A stretch of 64,000 nt of DNA from Chimonanthus salicifolius (Eukaryota > Streptophyta > Magnoliopsida > Laurales > Calycanthaceae). Location of the stretch: assembly GCA_013350335.1 (NCBI GenBank), contig CM023533.1, forward strand, positions 81,124,112-81,188,111, written 5' to 3'. The position numbers were made by a program, and so were the translations under genes. The first letter of the stretch is position 1, and each line of letters begins with the position of its first letter. Under the pieces are notes generated by a model. That model worked only from the letters and a program-made list of their open reading frames with translations, was not told the DNA's origin and made no database searches. Below are positions 47,601 to 62,600 of the stretch, piece by piece.

Positions 47601-50600
47601 ACCAACCCACAAAGAGTGCCTTCATAACAACAAGAAGTTGAGCTTCATTAGAGTCCTTAGTATACCTATGGGCTTAGAGGAAAAGGGAACCATGTGAGAT
47701 GGTTTTGTCCTATCTGCACCATCTACATTGAATTTAAAACATCCCACATCTGGTGGCCTCCACCTCTCCACTGGCTTACTTCTCCTTCTACCTTGACGCA
47801 AACACCCCGACCACGCCTCAAGAAAGTCATCAAAAGCAAAACCTTTGAAATCATTACAACCTAGAAGCCGAAAAATCATGAGATCCTTGGAAGCTTCAAG
47901 ACCCCTAACAATAGACTTCTCTTTAGATTAAAAAAATCCTCGAGTTTCTTCCTCTCCACACCGCCTACATTATTATCAGAATCAACTGCCACACAGGCTT
48001 CTCTCTACCTCTGAATGCACTATACTACCAAGAGGATAAACTGTAAAAAATAGTCATTTAAAACCCAAGCACACCCATTAGACCTAGGAAGCTATTCCAT
48101 AGTGACGTTGTAAAGGAGCAATAACAAAACAAATGATCCACAGTTTCAACCTTCCACTCTGCACAAAACACATGACAATTTTTTTTGTTATTTTGTCTTT
48201 ATTACATTGATATTAACAAAATATAATGTTATTTATCCAAAGCACAAATATGTATTTTCAATTCAGCTCAAGACATATTTCTAAGCACATATTACATGCA
48301 TAGTTTGTTATATGTTTGTTCAAGTTCAATTAAAATATTATTAACTGATAATACATAGAAATACAATATCTAATTCTTATTACAGAAAAAGAAGGCTTGT
48401 AATAGAATTCCTCTCCTCCACCCTCAAGGACAAGACCTAATTAAACTAGTTAAAGTGAGCTAGTCTTGACCAGGCGAGCGCAAAATAGGTCTAGAACCTA
48501 GGTGCAAGCTTAATAACATCCTAGGTGCACCTTTAAAACCCTACTATTGTTATTACTGTCCATTCGATGATACATGCTTTGCACATTTCTAGTACCGAGA
48601 ATCTAGAAGTTGCTATATTTTTGAAGACTGGCCTATTTCGCTTCTGCCATACTGTCCTTTCAATTAATGAAGGTAGAAGTTTCCATGGTATTTGGGCTTT
48701 CTTTGTGAAAGGCCTTGAATGCCATTCCTTTGTCATAGCCTGAAAGAGATACGGATGATATAGGGATATGAAAAAGAGACAAGAATTTATACCAGTTGGA
48801 TATGAAAAAGGGACAGTTAAGTGGTCAACTGATTATGTGTTGCACCAACACCAATATGCAAATATTGGTAAGGAAGAAATTTTGGGATTTTAAATTTTCT
48901 GATATTAGAATCTTGTTGAGGTGAGCTGTCCAACAAAAGCCAGGGGGCTACTAACTTCCAAGTATAGCTTTAAAAGGGGAAAAACTAGTGCGTCTTCCAT
49001 ATAGTGGATGTGGGAGATAGCAAGATTGGAGTTTGCAATGTTGAGACTTCTAAACAAACCTTCAAATTCAACTATCTTGAACAAGCTTTATATACCTTCC
49101 ATGATAGTAGAGAGCAAGAATGGTGTTTAAGGCCCTGCCATAGGTCTCGTTCGCTTTTAAAGAAGCTCTAAGAGAAGTAGAGAACCATTGACCAAAATGG
49201 AGATAAAAGGAGTAGAAATGCATTCCTCAATCCATGATATCCACTTTTTCTGAAATTGAATCTTCCCAACATTTATGACAAAATTGATGCAGGACAAGAC
49301 AAAAAGTGACCCTAAATGCCTAAATGCTACTATGCCGTAACAAGAAACTAAATGAGGCTGAAATTAAAATTAAAATTAATAATAACAATTAGAATAATAA
49401 AATCTACCACAAATAATCAATAAAATTCAGAGGATTCAATGTAAGTAATAAAATCACAATCCAAACCATGTCATAGCTCAAAGTAGAAGGCTTTCAAAAC
49501 CAAAAGGATTATCAAATCACACAAACACATAAAACCAACATCAAATAAAGATTAAATCTGATTTTAACAGCAGTGTGGGAGGTTAATGAGGTTAAGAAAA
49601 GGCCCAGTTTTGTGGGACAGCAGTAAGAGAGAGGGGAAAACAGGTTGAAAAGGCTAAGATGGGGACTGGAAGAACAGGACAGGTGTAAAGGAGGTTAAGA
49701 AAGGCTATGGGAAAACATGACAGCTGTATTTTAGGGCTGTATGGAGGTTGGGACAGGTGGTAAAGGTTGTATGAGGCTTGAAAAGGGTCCAAAGGTTTGA
49801 GGGCAGCTGTATGGTGGACTGTTATGGTTGGATGAAGAGGTTTAAAACAGTGAAAGGGTTAAAGGAGGCTAAGATAAGGGGTTCAGCAGATCCGGATGGA
49901 GTTAAAGGGTATACGATGAGTAGGAGAAGAGAAGAAGAGAGAGAAGAAGAAGAGAAGAGGAAGAGGATCAAGTACCTGGAAGGGAGAGAGCTTCACGCCA
50001 AACTCTCGGATTCGCTCCAAGATAATCACGGCAGAGGATTTGCAGAGAAATTCTCAATCTTGATTTTATTTCATTGTAAAAACTGTCTTTGCCCAAAGGG
50101 CTACAAAGCCTTATATAAAGAATCACTTACTTAAAATAAAATAAAGCAAAATTACAACACTACCCTTGCTTAAAATAAAACTAAAACATAAAATACCAAG
50201 TAAAGAAAAAGGCAACTTTTGCTTAAAATAAAACTAACTAAATATAGCAATAAACAAAATAGAAACTAACTAAAACCAACCTCAAAGAAAATTAAGCACA
50301 ACAACTACTAATTATAGAAAGAAACTACTAATTATGGAATCTGCAATGAATGCTCCGCATAAAAAATGGTCAATCAACATAGTCTTAAGCTTTCTCAATG
50401 TCTACTTTGCGTGCCACACCTGGTTTCCCCTTTGGAGTCTATACATTCATTGGCTAGGAGGATGACTTGTAAAATTTCCTACCTTGCAAGAAAGCACCTT
50501 GGAAGGGGGAGATGTGAGAAGGGGCATAATATTTTCAATATATTTGCCAATGCCTCAGCCATTATTTTATGAAGGCGACAGACTAAGCTAATCCACTGAA

Positions 50601-53600
50601 ACTTTGGATAATTCTATTGCACCTTCAACCTTTGGAATTAAAGTGATGAAAGTGGCATTCATCCCCTTTGAGATTTGCCTCTACTATGGAATTTGACCAT
50701 TACGTCCATAAGAACAACTTTGATAATATCCCTACATGTTGAAAAAGCGCCAGTGTGAAACACTCAAAGCTTGGTGCCTTATTTGCAGTGATGTTTGTGA
50801 TTGCACCGGGTACCACCTTCTCCTTAAATGACCTTTTCTACCACAAAGCATTGTCTTTCGGCAGCCCCCAAAAGTCAACTCCACTGACATACTCTTTGGA
50901 ATGGAGTGTCAAAGAGTACCACACAGTTTTGTTGTTCATCCTGTCTTTCTCCCTCTGTTACTTTCCCATCCACTTACATAATTCTGTTTCCACCTCTGAC
51001 TTGCCACTCGATTGAGGTAGTATTCTGGTCCACCTTGTTCAACCTAGCGCCTTCAGCTGTTGTCTCCAAGTTGCCTCTTAAGGACTTCGGATGGATGTTA
51101 ATTCCAATTCTTTGAATATTTCTCGTGATATTCTTCTGGAAACAAAAAGTCATCATCTTCTTTGCAGTCTAGAAGATGAATTCCATGTATCAATTCAACC
51201 TTCTTTGTTGCATCTCTCCCCACCCCACCCCACCCCACCCCACAGCTTCTCTTTGATGTTCTTTAATTTCTTCTTAAACCAGTATGTTGCCCAACCTTGA
51301 TCTTCATATTTGTTCCACCAAGTTTGAATCAAGGAATAGAACTCCTGACAACTATCCGTTCACAAAACGATGGGGCTATGGCCTGAAAACCTTCTTGCCA
51401 TGGCAGATATGAATGAGGAAGGTTATTGAGCATCCCAATAATAAAAAAGCACAAATCTATCTAGCTTTGATTTTATTGGAAAGGATGGACACCATTTAAA
51501 CCTGCTGCGTTGCATTGGTGTGTTGACCAATTTGCAAGCTGATGAGGCCTCTGACATCCATCGCATTCTTCTTGTTATGCGGCTTCCATTTGACTTCTAA
51601 GTGGTGAATCTGATGGTGTTGAATCTCCATTTGCCAGCCATGGTACTGTCCACCTTCCTGCTGCATCCACCAGCTCATTCCACATGTCATCTCTCAACCT
51701 GTAGTCATTTGACCTGTTGTGGTACTTATGAATTCATTCACAACTAAGTGGATCATGATCTCAAGGTACACCTTGTGTTACTACTTCACTTGTACATTCG
51801 ACAACGATCAATGCGGCCATACTGGATATTTAGTAACTAGAATTCTCTCTTTCTACATTCCTGACTAATGTTGGGGGTAAACTTAGCTATTGCTTGCCTA
51901 TTGTTAATGACTTTGTCTCATATTAGATGCTTTTGTGCTAAGGTTGTTTACCTTTTGTTTTGGGCAAATTGTCAGTGGGTTCATTTTTATATTGGTGGGG
52001 GAACGCTTCTAAAACTCACTGTCAAGATATGAAAATTACAAATGATTTTCTTCTACTTTGAGCTCTTAGTGATCTTGTATGGTTATTTGCTTCAAAAGGG
52101 ATACATAGGTGATATGTTTCCTTCTTCTATTCTGTGATGCATGTAATTTCAGTTGCAAGATTGGAATAACAGAAGACAGTTTACGGCTATCACTGACTTC
52201 TATGCTCAGGAAGCAGTTGATGATCTTTTATTTCTCAGGTAACTAATATTGCATTAGGTATTTTTATTTTAATTGTTGCTAGGAAACATTAAATGCTTAC
52301 TCATGTTCTTACAGGCAACAGTTGAAAATACTAAAGCATATGACATATTAAAACAAGCCCCATTTTTGGTGCCATTTACCAGCAGGGTTAAGATATTCAC
52401 TGTGAGTAACTAGAATTTAATGTGCCCAGTTGGCTAATCACCTGCTTAAATACTTTTATTGCAAATTATATTCTCGTGCCTTTATCAGTCTCAGTTAGCA
52501 GCTGCCAGGCAAAGAAATGGGCCTCACGGTGCGTACACCAGAAACCGGTTCAGAATACGACGGGATCATATTTTTGAAGATGCTTTCAATCAGTTGAGTG
52601 CCTTGTCTGAAGAAGATCTTCGAGGAATGGTATGAACCTGCGGTCTCAATGTAATAATTTATTTGGCCTTTCATGTGTCTGCAAACTGGATTGCAGTCAC
52701 GAGAGCTTTGAATGACATTGTGATGTATGCCCAAGGTCTAAGACTGGGTCTACACCGTTTAAGGATTGCTTTTTCATCAAAAGAATCCCCAAACTACTCC
52801 TTTGAATCTCAAAATAAAACTGTTGACAACAATCTTAAAACAAAATGGAACTTACAGGACGTGTGGTAGCTCACTTGGTGTGAGTTCCAAGGCCAAAACA
52901 CCTCCAAGATATGGCTGAAACAATAGGGTGAAACCTTGGTGTGAGTTCCAAGATGTGCCCCAGGTTTCAAAAACCTTCAACTCCTTATCGCCAAAACCCA
53001 ATAATAGCTTCCATTGGCTGCTTCTTGGGGTCTTTCTATTATCTTAATGCTATTACAATCCCTAAGGCATATCTCTGCCATTAATCTTGGCTTAAAGTGT
53101 TTTAACCTTAGCCTTCATTTCCCCTCATCTGGATGATGATTGGATTTGGTAGCCAGATTCCTCTGGGGTTTTTTTAGTCAAGTCCTTTGTTTGGAGCGAC
53201 TAGTGCCATTCTACTTTGGCTGTAAATTTTCATCTAGGATGAGCATCAGAAAGCGAAACAAAATTTTGGTTAGCGCTTGCCCCTTCTGCCTCCGGGCTTC
53301 GGAAAATGTGAACCGCTTGTTTCTTCACTATTCTTTCTCTTCCTTAGTTTGGAGTGACACTCTATCTCTATTTGATGTTCATTGGTTGATGTCTTCGTTT
53401 CTCGTGACACACTCCTATTCTTGGATGTGGTTAAAGGGCTTCTCGAAGTTTTCTTCCTTATGGTGACTTACTTTGTTTGCAACTATTTGGAGTTTGTGGA
53501 GAACGGAATAATAGTGTTTTCTGAAACGAAGAGGAGAGTCCGGAGGAGGTTAGCTTTTGAGTCAAGGGCTAAATGCGCCGCTTGTGTTGCTTTCCTTCTA

Positions 53601-56600
53601 GAATTCTAGTTTCTATCTATTGCAGATATCACTAGAGCTTTGAAAGAATGTGTTGGGCTGATCTAGCCTTTTTGTTCTCGTTTCTAGTGTTTCTTTTTTC
53701 TATAGTTGTTTTGTGTTTTTTGTGGCCCTCTTGGGCCTATTTGTTTCCTGCTTCTTTACCTCTTGTAGTTCTTGGTACGTCTTGTGCCTTCTTCTTTTTT
53801 AATTAAATTATCATTTCACACAAAAAAAAAACCCTAATACATGAAAAGACATGAATGCCCTCAAATAACTAAAGTCATTCCAGGAAAACAAAGCAAAAAA
53901 TGAAATAAACTAAGGTTTTGCACCAATTATATGGATCTTTTATTCATGTGTTATTGCAGCTTCAATTAGTGAGTGATGGGAATCACATAAATGTGCTGAG
54001 ACAGCGCATATAATGGCCCATTAAAGACCCAATTAGGCCCAATGTGCTAAAAGACTATTTTGGACTGAAAAACAGTCCATGAATTCATTATGTCAGGGCC
54101 AAATATGACCTACCTATGAGTGGGTTCATTCACGTGGGTATAGACTCCATGTTGGCGGTCTAATTTGGCTCTGCATCACATTTGCTGATTATAAATGCTA
54201 TGATTCTGTATTTATATAATTAGTTTCTTCTAATTTTATGGTGCAACATTGTAATTATTCTTTGTTTCAAATTGATGTCTTTAGATTCGAGTAACGTTTG
54301 TTAATGAATTTGGAGTTGAGGAAGCGGGGATTGATGGAGGTGGGATTTTCAAGGACTTCATGGAGAACATCACACGAGCAGCTTTTGATGTACAATATGG
54401 GCTATTTAAGGTTGTTACATTCTATTCCTCATCAGATATCCTTATATTTTCGGGTCTATTATGTTTTTCTTTCAACTCAATGTGGTTCCTTTTTGTGTGG
54501 TAAACATGATTTTTTTGAATTATAACATGGGTTATTTCATTAGCATCATGTTTACTATTGATGCCTAGTTTAGATGGTGTTCCTTGGATCCCCTACATGT
54601 GAAGGTGAACAAAGCCAGTGAAAACAGATGGGAAGTGGTGGCTCTTTCTCTTTTTTCGGATCCCTCATTTGATGCTGCTTTTGTCCTGTCACATCACTTT
54701 GTGCTAACAACTTAAGTGGAATCCACTTGTTAAATTACGAAGTTGGTTTCTTTTTGTGGGTCGAAAATTAGTTTACAACTTTTTACATGTTATGCAATTG
54801 AGAAGAAAGGAGAGATATATTGCATATGTGGGTAGTTTTGGGTGCATGATGCTATCAACATGGTCTATGTATTTTTCCCTTGTTAATTGTTTTTCTTTAC
54901 TTATGCCTTATCTTCTGGTTTCACAATTTTGTTTAGAAGAATTGCACAGAGACTTGTCTTTGAAGAGACCAGTAGGTTTTCGATGTTTGTTTAGGCTTGT
55001 TTTTTCTTTTATTCCTCCCCTTGTTAATGATAACTTATTTTAGTGGAAAATAGTTTAGGCCTAGGTGTTTATTTATGTTGTTTTATTCTATTTATTTTTG
55101 AATGGTCTGTTAGGCTTAGTATTGCATCCAATAAATTTCTGTTTTCTTCTTTTTCCATTTCTTTTTATAGACAAGCATAAGCTTGAATGTGTTGTGTGAA
55201 TGAGATCAATGGATGAGCATTTTTCAATCCAACGAAAAAAATCCTTCGTATTCTTGGGTTTCTCTTTGTAGAGCTCAGAGAATTGATACAGTTATACTAT
55301 ATTCATTAAAGAAATTTTGGGTTAATATGGCATGACCTGAGTGTCTCAAAGAGGTAATGACACTTTGACATGGTAGATGGAGATAGCTCATTGATTTTTT
55401 TTTGTACTAGCAGGAAGTACGTGCTTTGCATGAGTACACTTGACAAAGTTTTATTCTAAATAATTTATTTTCCACTTTACAAATTTTTATACAAAATTTT
55501 CTATTCTAAAAAATCTGTGCTAAATCCTTTACACTCAACAAATTTAGTCATAAAATCCTTTTTATATTTTTAGTCAATTTTTGCATGATTTTTTTCTATT
55601 TTTAGATAATAGTATTAGGCAACTCACCAAATCCTATCTTAAAATCTATCTTCCTATTTTTTATATTGTTTTGACTAATTTCCTTATTTTTTACTAATAT
55701 GATATGCATTTCCAATCTTTCAAATTTACTAAATCAAATCTTAGTTATTTTTTGAACAAAATTTTTGTATATTTTTTCTTTACAATATGGAAGCATATCA
55801 CAACCATTTGTTGAAAGAACAATTAAGATTCATTCGACAATTACTTTATACCATCTCTTTTATACCGTCTCTGTATGTATTGTTTTACTGAGAAATGATG
55901 GCATCTTGTGGAGCTGGAGGAGGCATTGATACTGCCTTGGGTAATTTTGATTCAACTAGGTGAATGATGGATGGATTGAATATTCATGCAAGAGGTTATG
56001 TGAGACTATTGTCATTGATGGTCGTTATGGTTTTTGGAACAAATGTTATTTATATGCACAAATGCTTTTATTAGATCGAAAAATATATCCCCTTGTAGTC
56101 TTGAAAAATGTTATTTATATGCACAAATGTTTTTTATTAGCTCGAAAAATATAACCCCTTGTAGTCTTGAAAATTTAGAGAATTCAGTATTTCTTGTTTA
56201 GGTCTTGCAAAGGTTTTGGTTCGAGCAAGGAATATCTCTCTCTCTCTCTCTCTCTCTTTTAATTTGACATTGTGCAACAATTATTTTGTAGGTGGTATTT
56301 GACTAATATTCTGCAATGCACTTTAACACATTCTTACAGTCATGTCACAGAGTCGTTTTTACCTTTTTTCCAGGAAACAACAGATCACCTTCTGTATCCA
56401 AATCCTGGATCAGGATTGGTACATGAAAGACATCTACAATTTTTCCATTTTCTTGGCTGTCTTCTAGGAAAGGTATGCATCTCTCTTTCTCTGTGTTGCA
56501 GCCATTACTCAAAATTATCGAACTCTGCCACTTATTTGCTATGGTTTTGGCTTTCTCCCTAATTTTTAGTATTCTTCTTTTATTGGCTAAAAGGTTTGTA

Positions 56601-59600
56601 AAAAGCAGTGTGTACATGCTTACCTAGATATGACTTTTGATAGAAGGAGAAATTGCTTTGATGATGAGAACAACTAAGAAGTCATTTTTCTCCCACTTAG
56701 ATCATTTACGAAGTGTCAATAATAGCAGTAAACTTATATAAATAGTTTGTTCTTCCTGCCATGGTCATTCACTGAATCATTAATCATAAGGTCCTGACCG
56801 TACTTTCGATTATCTTAATTTTGTTTATGAGATGATTCCTATTTCATGGAAGTTAAGAATCTCCTGCCAAAATGAAAGTATCAAGGAAGTGATTAGTAAA
56901 TATTTTCAATTCTAAGCTACAGTTGCAACATTATTCTGGTATAACACAGGCCAAAATATTGTAAATCCTAAATCTAGTTGCTCGATGGATGCTTATATGA
57001 AAATTAAAAAATATGCAGTGAAACCTAAACTAACATGCAACCTATATCCATGGTTTACATATGATAGTATAGGGAGAAATTACTACTAACCAAAGAATAA
57101 AACAAATAATGGGCAATTTCACACTTACAATGTATCAAAGAGCTTCGATAGGAGAAGTGTCAACCCATAATAAAGATCACCTAGGAGATCGGCAAACGGA
57201 GTTGCAGACTTTCTGGCCAAGTGGTGGGGGGGTGGGAGACAGAGATCATGATGAGACACTTTCCTGGGATCTCAGGAGTTGAGACTCCTATATGGGGATT
57301 ATTCATTGTATTTATGGATTAGGGGCTCCATTTGTATTTTTATTTTTATTTCCTCGAGGTTTTCTTTGTTTTGATGTTTGTATCTTCCATTTACTTAAAT
57401 CAACTTCTTGTACTTCCCTTTCTCCATAAATATTTCACCTTTGTTATCACTCAAAAAAAAGAAAAAAATCATCACCTCATAGTTACAAGATTCCTGCAAA
57501 ATCCTCACTCTATCCACCCCAACTTAGCCATGAAGTCAGTATGTTTCACATATGATTGAGAATTTTACATCAGCGATCTAGTTTATTGTGAGCATCACAG
57601 TTTCACATCTAATATCTTTGTGAATCATCTTTTATAAGTATTTTTTAACATATAATGTGACCTCTCCGTGATTGTTTGACTGCAACTTCTATACTCAACA
57701 CTGCTGTCTATTTCATACTCTCTTCTGTCTATTCTACAATTATTTGTGAAGTTATGTATAAATTTATTTTGGCTATTTTTTTGTTGAGGGTCTTGGTATG
57801 CAGTACATTTCAAATTGTTTCTGAATAGTGTTGGTGATAGATTGTCATGTTGCTTGCAGGCAATGTTTGAAGGGATCCTTGTCGACATACCATTTGCAAC
57901 ATTCTTTCTGAGCAAATTAAAACAGAAGTAAGTTTGCATTTCTCCATCGCATATTTCTACCCAATTTCTTTGTTGTCTTTAGATAGGTTTTCGGTAGTAG
58001 TTTTCAATAATTCTGTCGGGAAGAGGGTTCTTTTCATGCTTTTGTAAAATCATATCAGGTGTGTGGATTTTTTTTGTACTAATATTTACTCAATCCAATA
58101 CTTCTAAGGTCATTGTAAGCTAGAATCTAGGGAAAATGATTAAGCTTGTGAAGTGAGAATGCAGAGTAGTTGCTGACAAACAACTTATGTGACGGTTGGA
58201 AACATTACAATATGATTACAAAAGAGAGGCATAAATGCAACATGTATTAATCGTACATCTGCTTCAGAAAGGCCTTCAATAGGGTGCCGAGAAACTTAAT
58301 TTAATTGATATTGAAAAGGAAATACCTAATGGATATGTAGAGATTATTCAAGATATGTGTGAAATGATGGTGTAACAACTATAGCAGGAGAGGCATAGGG
58401 AATCTAGTTGGAGTGGAATCTCACCATGGTTTTGCTTTCAGGTCATATTTATTTGTTTTAGTTTTGGACATTGTGACATTAGAAATTTAAGATGAGATCT
58501 CATGATGTATGTTTGTAGAGATAACTTAATAATGAGACAAGGAGTCTGACACAGTAATTTGCAATTGTGAAGGAAGGCATTGGAGAAAAACAGTTCGAAG
58601 ATTAGTAAAAAAGAGAGAAAATACATGAAGCACAACTTTATTGATTCTATAAGATGACAACTAGATCAATAATAATGTCTGGGCAGAATGCGGATCAATG
58701 AAGAAAATAGAAGTAAATATAGGAAACAGATGCATAAGTTGAGATGGCAATGTAAAGCATTTTTTGGGTTTTATTTTCTTGAAGGATAAATTTGGATCCA
58801 AATTTTACAAACTGAATCAAAGATTTTAATGGTAGAAGCCCCGAAAAAGGACCCGCTCTCAATTCTCTCGAACAATCTCAAGAAAAGAAAGATGGCGCTA
58901 ATTTCATCAGGATAGTTTGGCGGAATCAAACTCACCAATGAAATTAAGTGTTTTAGGAATCCAATTCGAATGAAGAATTGGGAATCCGAATGTTAAATTT
59001 TAATGCACTTAATTAACGAAATTAAATGCAATAAAAATTTAAACATGCATGAATTCTAATCCAGCGCGAATTGAGATTGAAAATCAAAGAACCTTCTTAT
59101 GAATTAATTTGAATGTGGAATTAATTTTTAATTGAGCATTCAATAGTTGCAAGACGTGAACAATAACATTCACCATGCAAAATAATTAACACTTAAATTT
59201 AATTTAATTCAACACATAAAGCAAATCAAATTAAAAAAAACCAAAACAAGACTCACCTCACTGGGGAGACCCTAAATAAGCTTCAAGCTTTGCTAAATTG
59301 TATAAAATCTGATTTTTTTTTTTAATTATTGACCAAAACACTGAATTTTGTAAGGCCTTATTTTTAATTAAAAAAGGAAACAAATTAACTAAAATAAAAA
59401 ATACCAATAGGGGCATCGATTCAACCTACTTGGCTTTGGCTCGGACTGTTAGCCTTCTTCTCCCTCTGCCATTTTACTGGTTTTCTTCTTGTGTTCTTCA
59501 CCTGTCCTCTTTGTCGGCAGGATCCTCTCTTCCTTTTCTTTTATTTTCTTTCTTTTTATATCCCATTGATTCTCTCTGTCTCTGCTGTCCCTTCTCTTGT

Positions 59601-62600
59601 TTTCTTTCATTTCCTTACTGCTGCTTTTCTTTTCTTTCTTTCCTTACTTCTTTCTTATTTTTCCTTCTTTCATTCGTTGGCAACAACTTTTGCTTGTTGT
59701 CTTTCTTTCATTTTTATTTCTTTCTTTTTCATTTTCTTCTGATTTTCTTTCTAATTTTCTGGTTTCTCCTTCTAGTTCTGGCTGACCCCAACCCCTGGAT
59801 TTTCGTCTTTCTTTGGCTGGCAACAACGCTTGCATTAGGAACGATTGGGGTGTGCCTTTCCTCCCTCTCCTCTTCTTTGTTTTCCATCATCCCTGCAATG
59901 CTTCCTTCTTTAATTTCTTCTCCATTCTTTCTATTTTTCTTTCCTTCTCAGTATGTCGATCCCGTCCCAGCCAACACTTCTTCCAACTAGATTTCTTCCA
60001 TTTTGATTCCATCTTGGATTTTCTTCCATTTTTTTTTCATTTTTATTTCCCAATCGACTCTCTGTTGGATTTTCGTTGACAACTTCCATCTTGGCTCCCT
60101 TTGTTCGAATGACTAAGCATTCATCATGTGGGATCCACACGGTGATGATGTGGAACTCAAAGTGGGGTCCACATATAGGTGGGGCAACAATTGATGTGGT
60201 TGTGTAGCGGGGCCTCACGCTGGGGCCCTCTCTTCCCTCCGTCGATCCGAGCGTGGATTCAGAGTCAAAATTTCTCAAATTTGATCAATCAGGCCTCGTT
60301 CGGATTTTTCGGGTCTGATGCTTGCATCAGATGGATGAGTGGGGGTAAAATTAAATAATAGATTTAGGAATGATTGCATGAAGAAAACCTCAAAAATAGC
60401 CCTAATGGATGAGGAAGGCCATATACGATGGTTTGAATGTGTCTGCAGATGACCAGAAACAATTTCAGTGAAGATTGAAAGGCAATAGGTGGCAAGGATT
60501 TGAAGTGGGAGATCTTTATTGACTTGGGTCAAGGGGCTAAAGGACATGATAAAATTTCGGTGATTGCAGAATATGGTCATTGCTTGGTAAATGGAAATTT
60601 AGCCTATGTAGATAGATGGGAAATGGATGTTGTTGTTGATTATCTTTTACATTTTCTCTCTGCACTCAAGATCCATGGGCCATGATCATAGGTGTTTTAC
60701 TTGCGAACACTAGATCTCTAGGGTTTGAAAGTTATTTGATGAATTTTATTGTCGAAAGCTCAATATCAGATGATGATATTTTGTTAATGGGAGGGTTGTG
60801 GTCCTATAGCAATTTTTTGTTACTCCAATTAATGGAGAAGAAGGCATTGAAAAGCAAATCAATCTTGTTCCAATTGGTCCAAATCCAAACCAAAATAATT
60901 GTGATGACTTTAGTATCTCTAATGCAATAGGAGATACAAGACCAATATTTGATGGGGACCAATGAAAGAAATGCTCTCATTGTTTCTCCCATTATTCCTT
61001 CTTCTTCATCATTTTTTTGATGACCAAGGTGTTCAGGGCTCTTAGAGCACCCGATTAATCCTCGGGGCATGCGCAAGCCACCCTTCCCCCCACATCGGGT
61101 AACTCTATGGGAGTGGCCTTTAGGGTGGAGTGGCAATCGAACTCAAGACTCCCACTTCCTGAGGCGGGTTCTTGGCTGTCAGTCCAACCCCTTTGGTTTA
61201 CCTTCTTCTCCGTCATCATTCACATTCTATCTTTATCTAATTCTTGCATTCATTGTCAATTGTAGAATTTATTAAAACAAGAATCAAGAAATGTGTCATA
61301 AGGAAAAGAAGTACATAAATCTTAAGTAGCATGAGGGAAGAACAAAAACATGGGCAAAAACCCATGGCAAGATTGATGAGAGAGCCCTTCTCCAGAAGAA
61401 CACGTCAATCCCTCTAAATGTCATGTAATTTGATCCCCACGAATGAACCATGTGACTCACATTTCTTTGACCACTTCAATCACACACTATTTTTTTTTTA
61501 TAGAAGGTAAGGGAAAATGACATATTTTCCCCCTAATCTCACTTGATGAAAATGGTGGGAAATATGAAAATTGAAAAACCTGTAACTGTTTTGTAGGAAT
61601 TTCTGATGGACTTGTTTGCATTGAACTATTTTTTGAGACATCTCAGAAGAAGGGGGACCTAGCATAACCACCGATGAAAAGAGGGTAGCGGGTGGGAAGG
61701 TCTATTCATAGATTCGTAATGTATGAAATCAGCTTGTGTGGATATCATTGCTGGACTTTAGGCACACAAAGCAGCAGCGGAAACTTATGAGGACAAATCA
61801 GTTTCAAGTATCAACCATGTTTTGAAAACTTGATTTCTTGTTAGTTGACCTGGCCAAGTCGACTTGTGAGAATACCGTGTTAATGAAATCTATACTGATC
61901 CTTGAGTTTTTGGCCAACTTATCCTACTCACTAAAAACTTGGGTGAATTGTGTTATTCCTCTTGTTTATGTCGAGTAGCGATGGGCTTAAAATGATTTAA
62001 GGGCAAGTAGGAAAACTATTAATTAAGAAATAAACACATAACCTTGCATCTCTTCTGGGAATGTCAAATGAGAAATGAGAAGATGGAGAGGCAATGCCAC
62101 ATTTGCCAGCCATAAGTATGCTTCTTCTCCTTCCAATTTTTTTCTTTTAGATTTTTTTTTCTTCTTTGTTTTTATTTTTATTGGTTCGTATAGTTCTCCT
62201 TATTTTTATTTCATTTTTCATTTTTTTCCCTTGTACTTATTTTTTGTTTTTCTCCTCTATTATCCTTTTCTCTATAGTTTCTATTTTTATTTAGTTTTGT
62301 TCCTTTTTTCTTTGTTGCTCTTTTTTTTTTTTGTTTAATTATTCTTCTTCTCAATTTTATCTTCTATTTTTTATCTCTTTTCAGTATATTCTTCTATTTT
62401 CTCTCACTTCATTTTTTTTTCACTTCTTCTTTTACTTCTTTCTCTTCATTTCTTATTCTTATGGAGGATGGCAACAAAAATGCAATGCATGCCAGATTCT
62501 GAAATTTGGTTACGAAACATGTTTCTATGATCTTGCTGGTAGTCTTATTGGATATATGCCTACTCTAGTTATTGGAAGGCTTCCATCCATCAAGGTCTTA

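Larger units (their letters stand above)
54411..56373 (+). other. UPL6 intron, mostly unannotated
   Basis: The intron between exons 54285-54410 and 56374-56472. It holds no recognised TE domain; features are AT-rich DNA, the 61-bp tandem duplication at 56045-56171 and a (CT)n run at 56232-56257. Confidence 0.6.

Noticed and set aside
59430..59990. 186-residue open frame, looks like a multi-pass membrane protein
   Set aside because: It is made of T-rich low-complexity DNA giving Phe/Leu/Ser runs, with overlapping open frames on the same and opposite strand and no family pattern.
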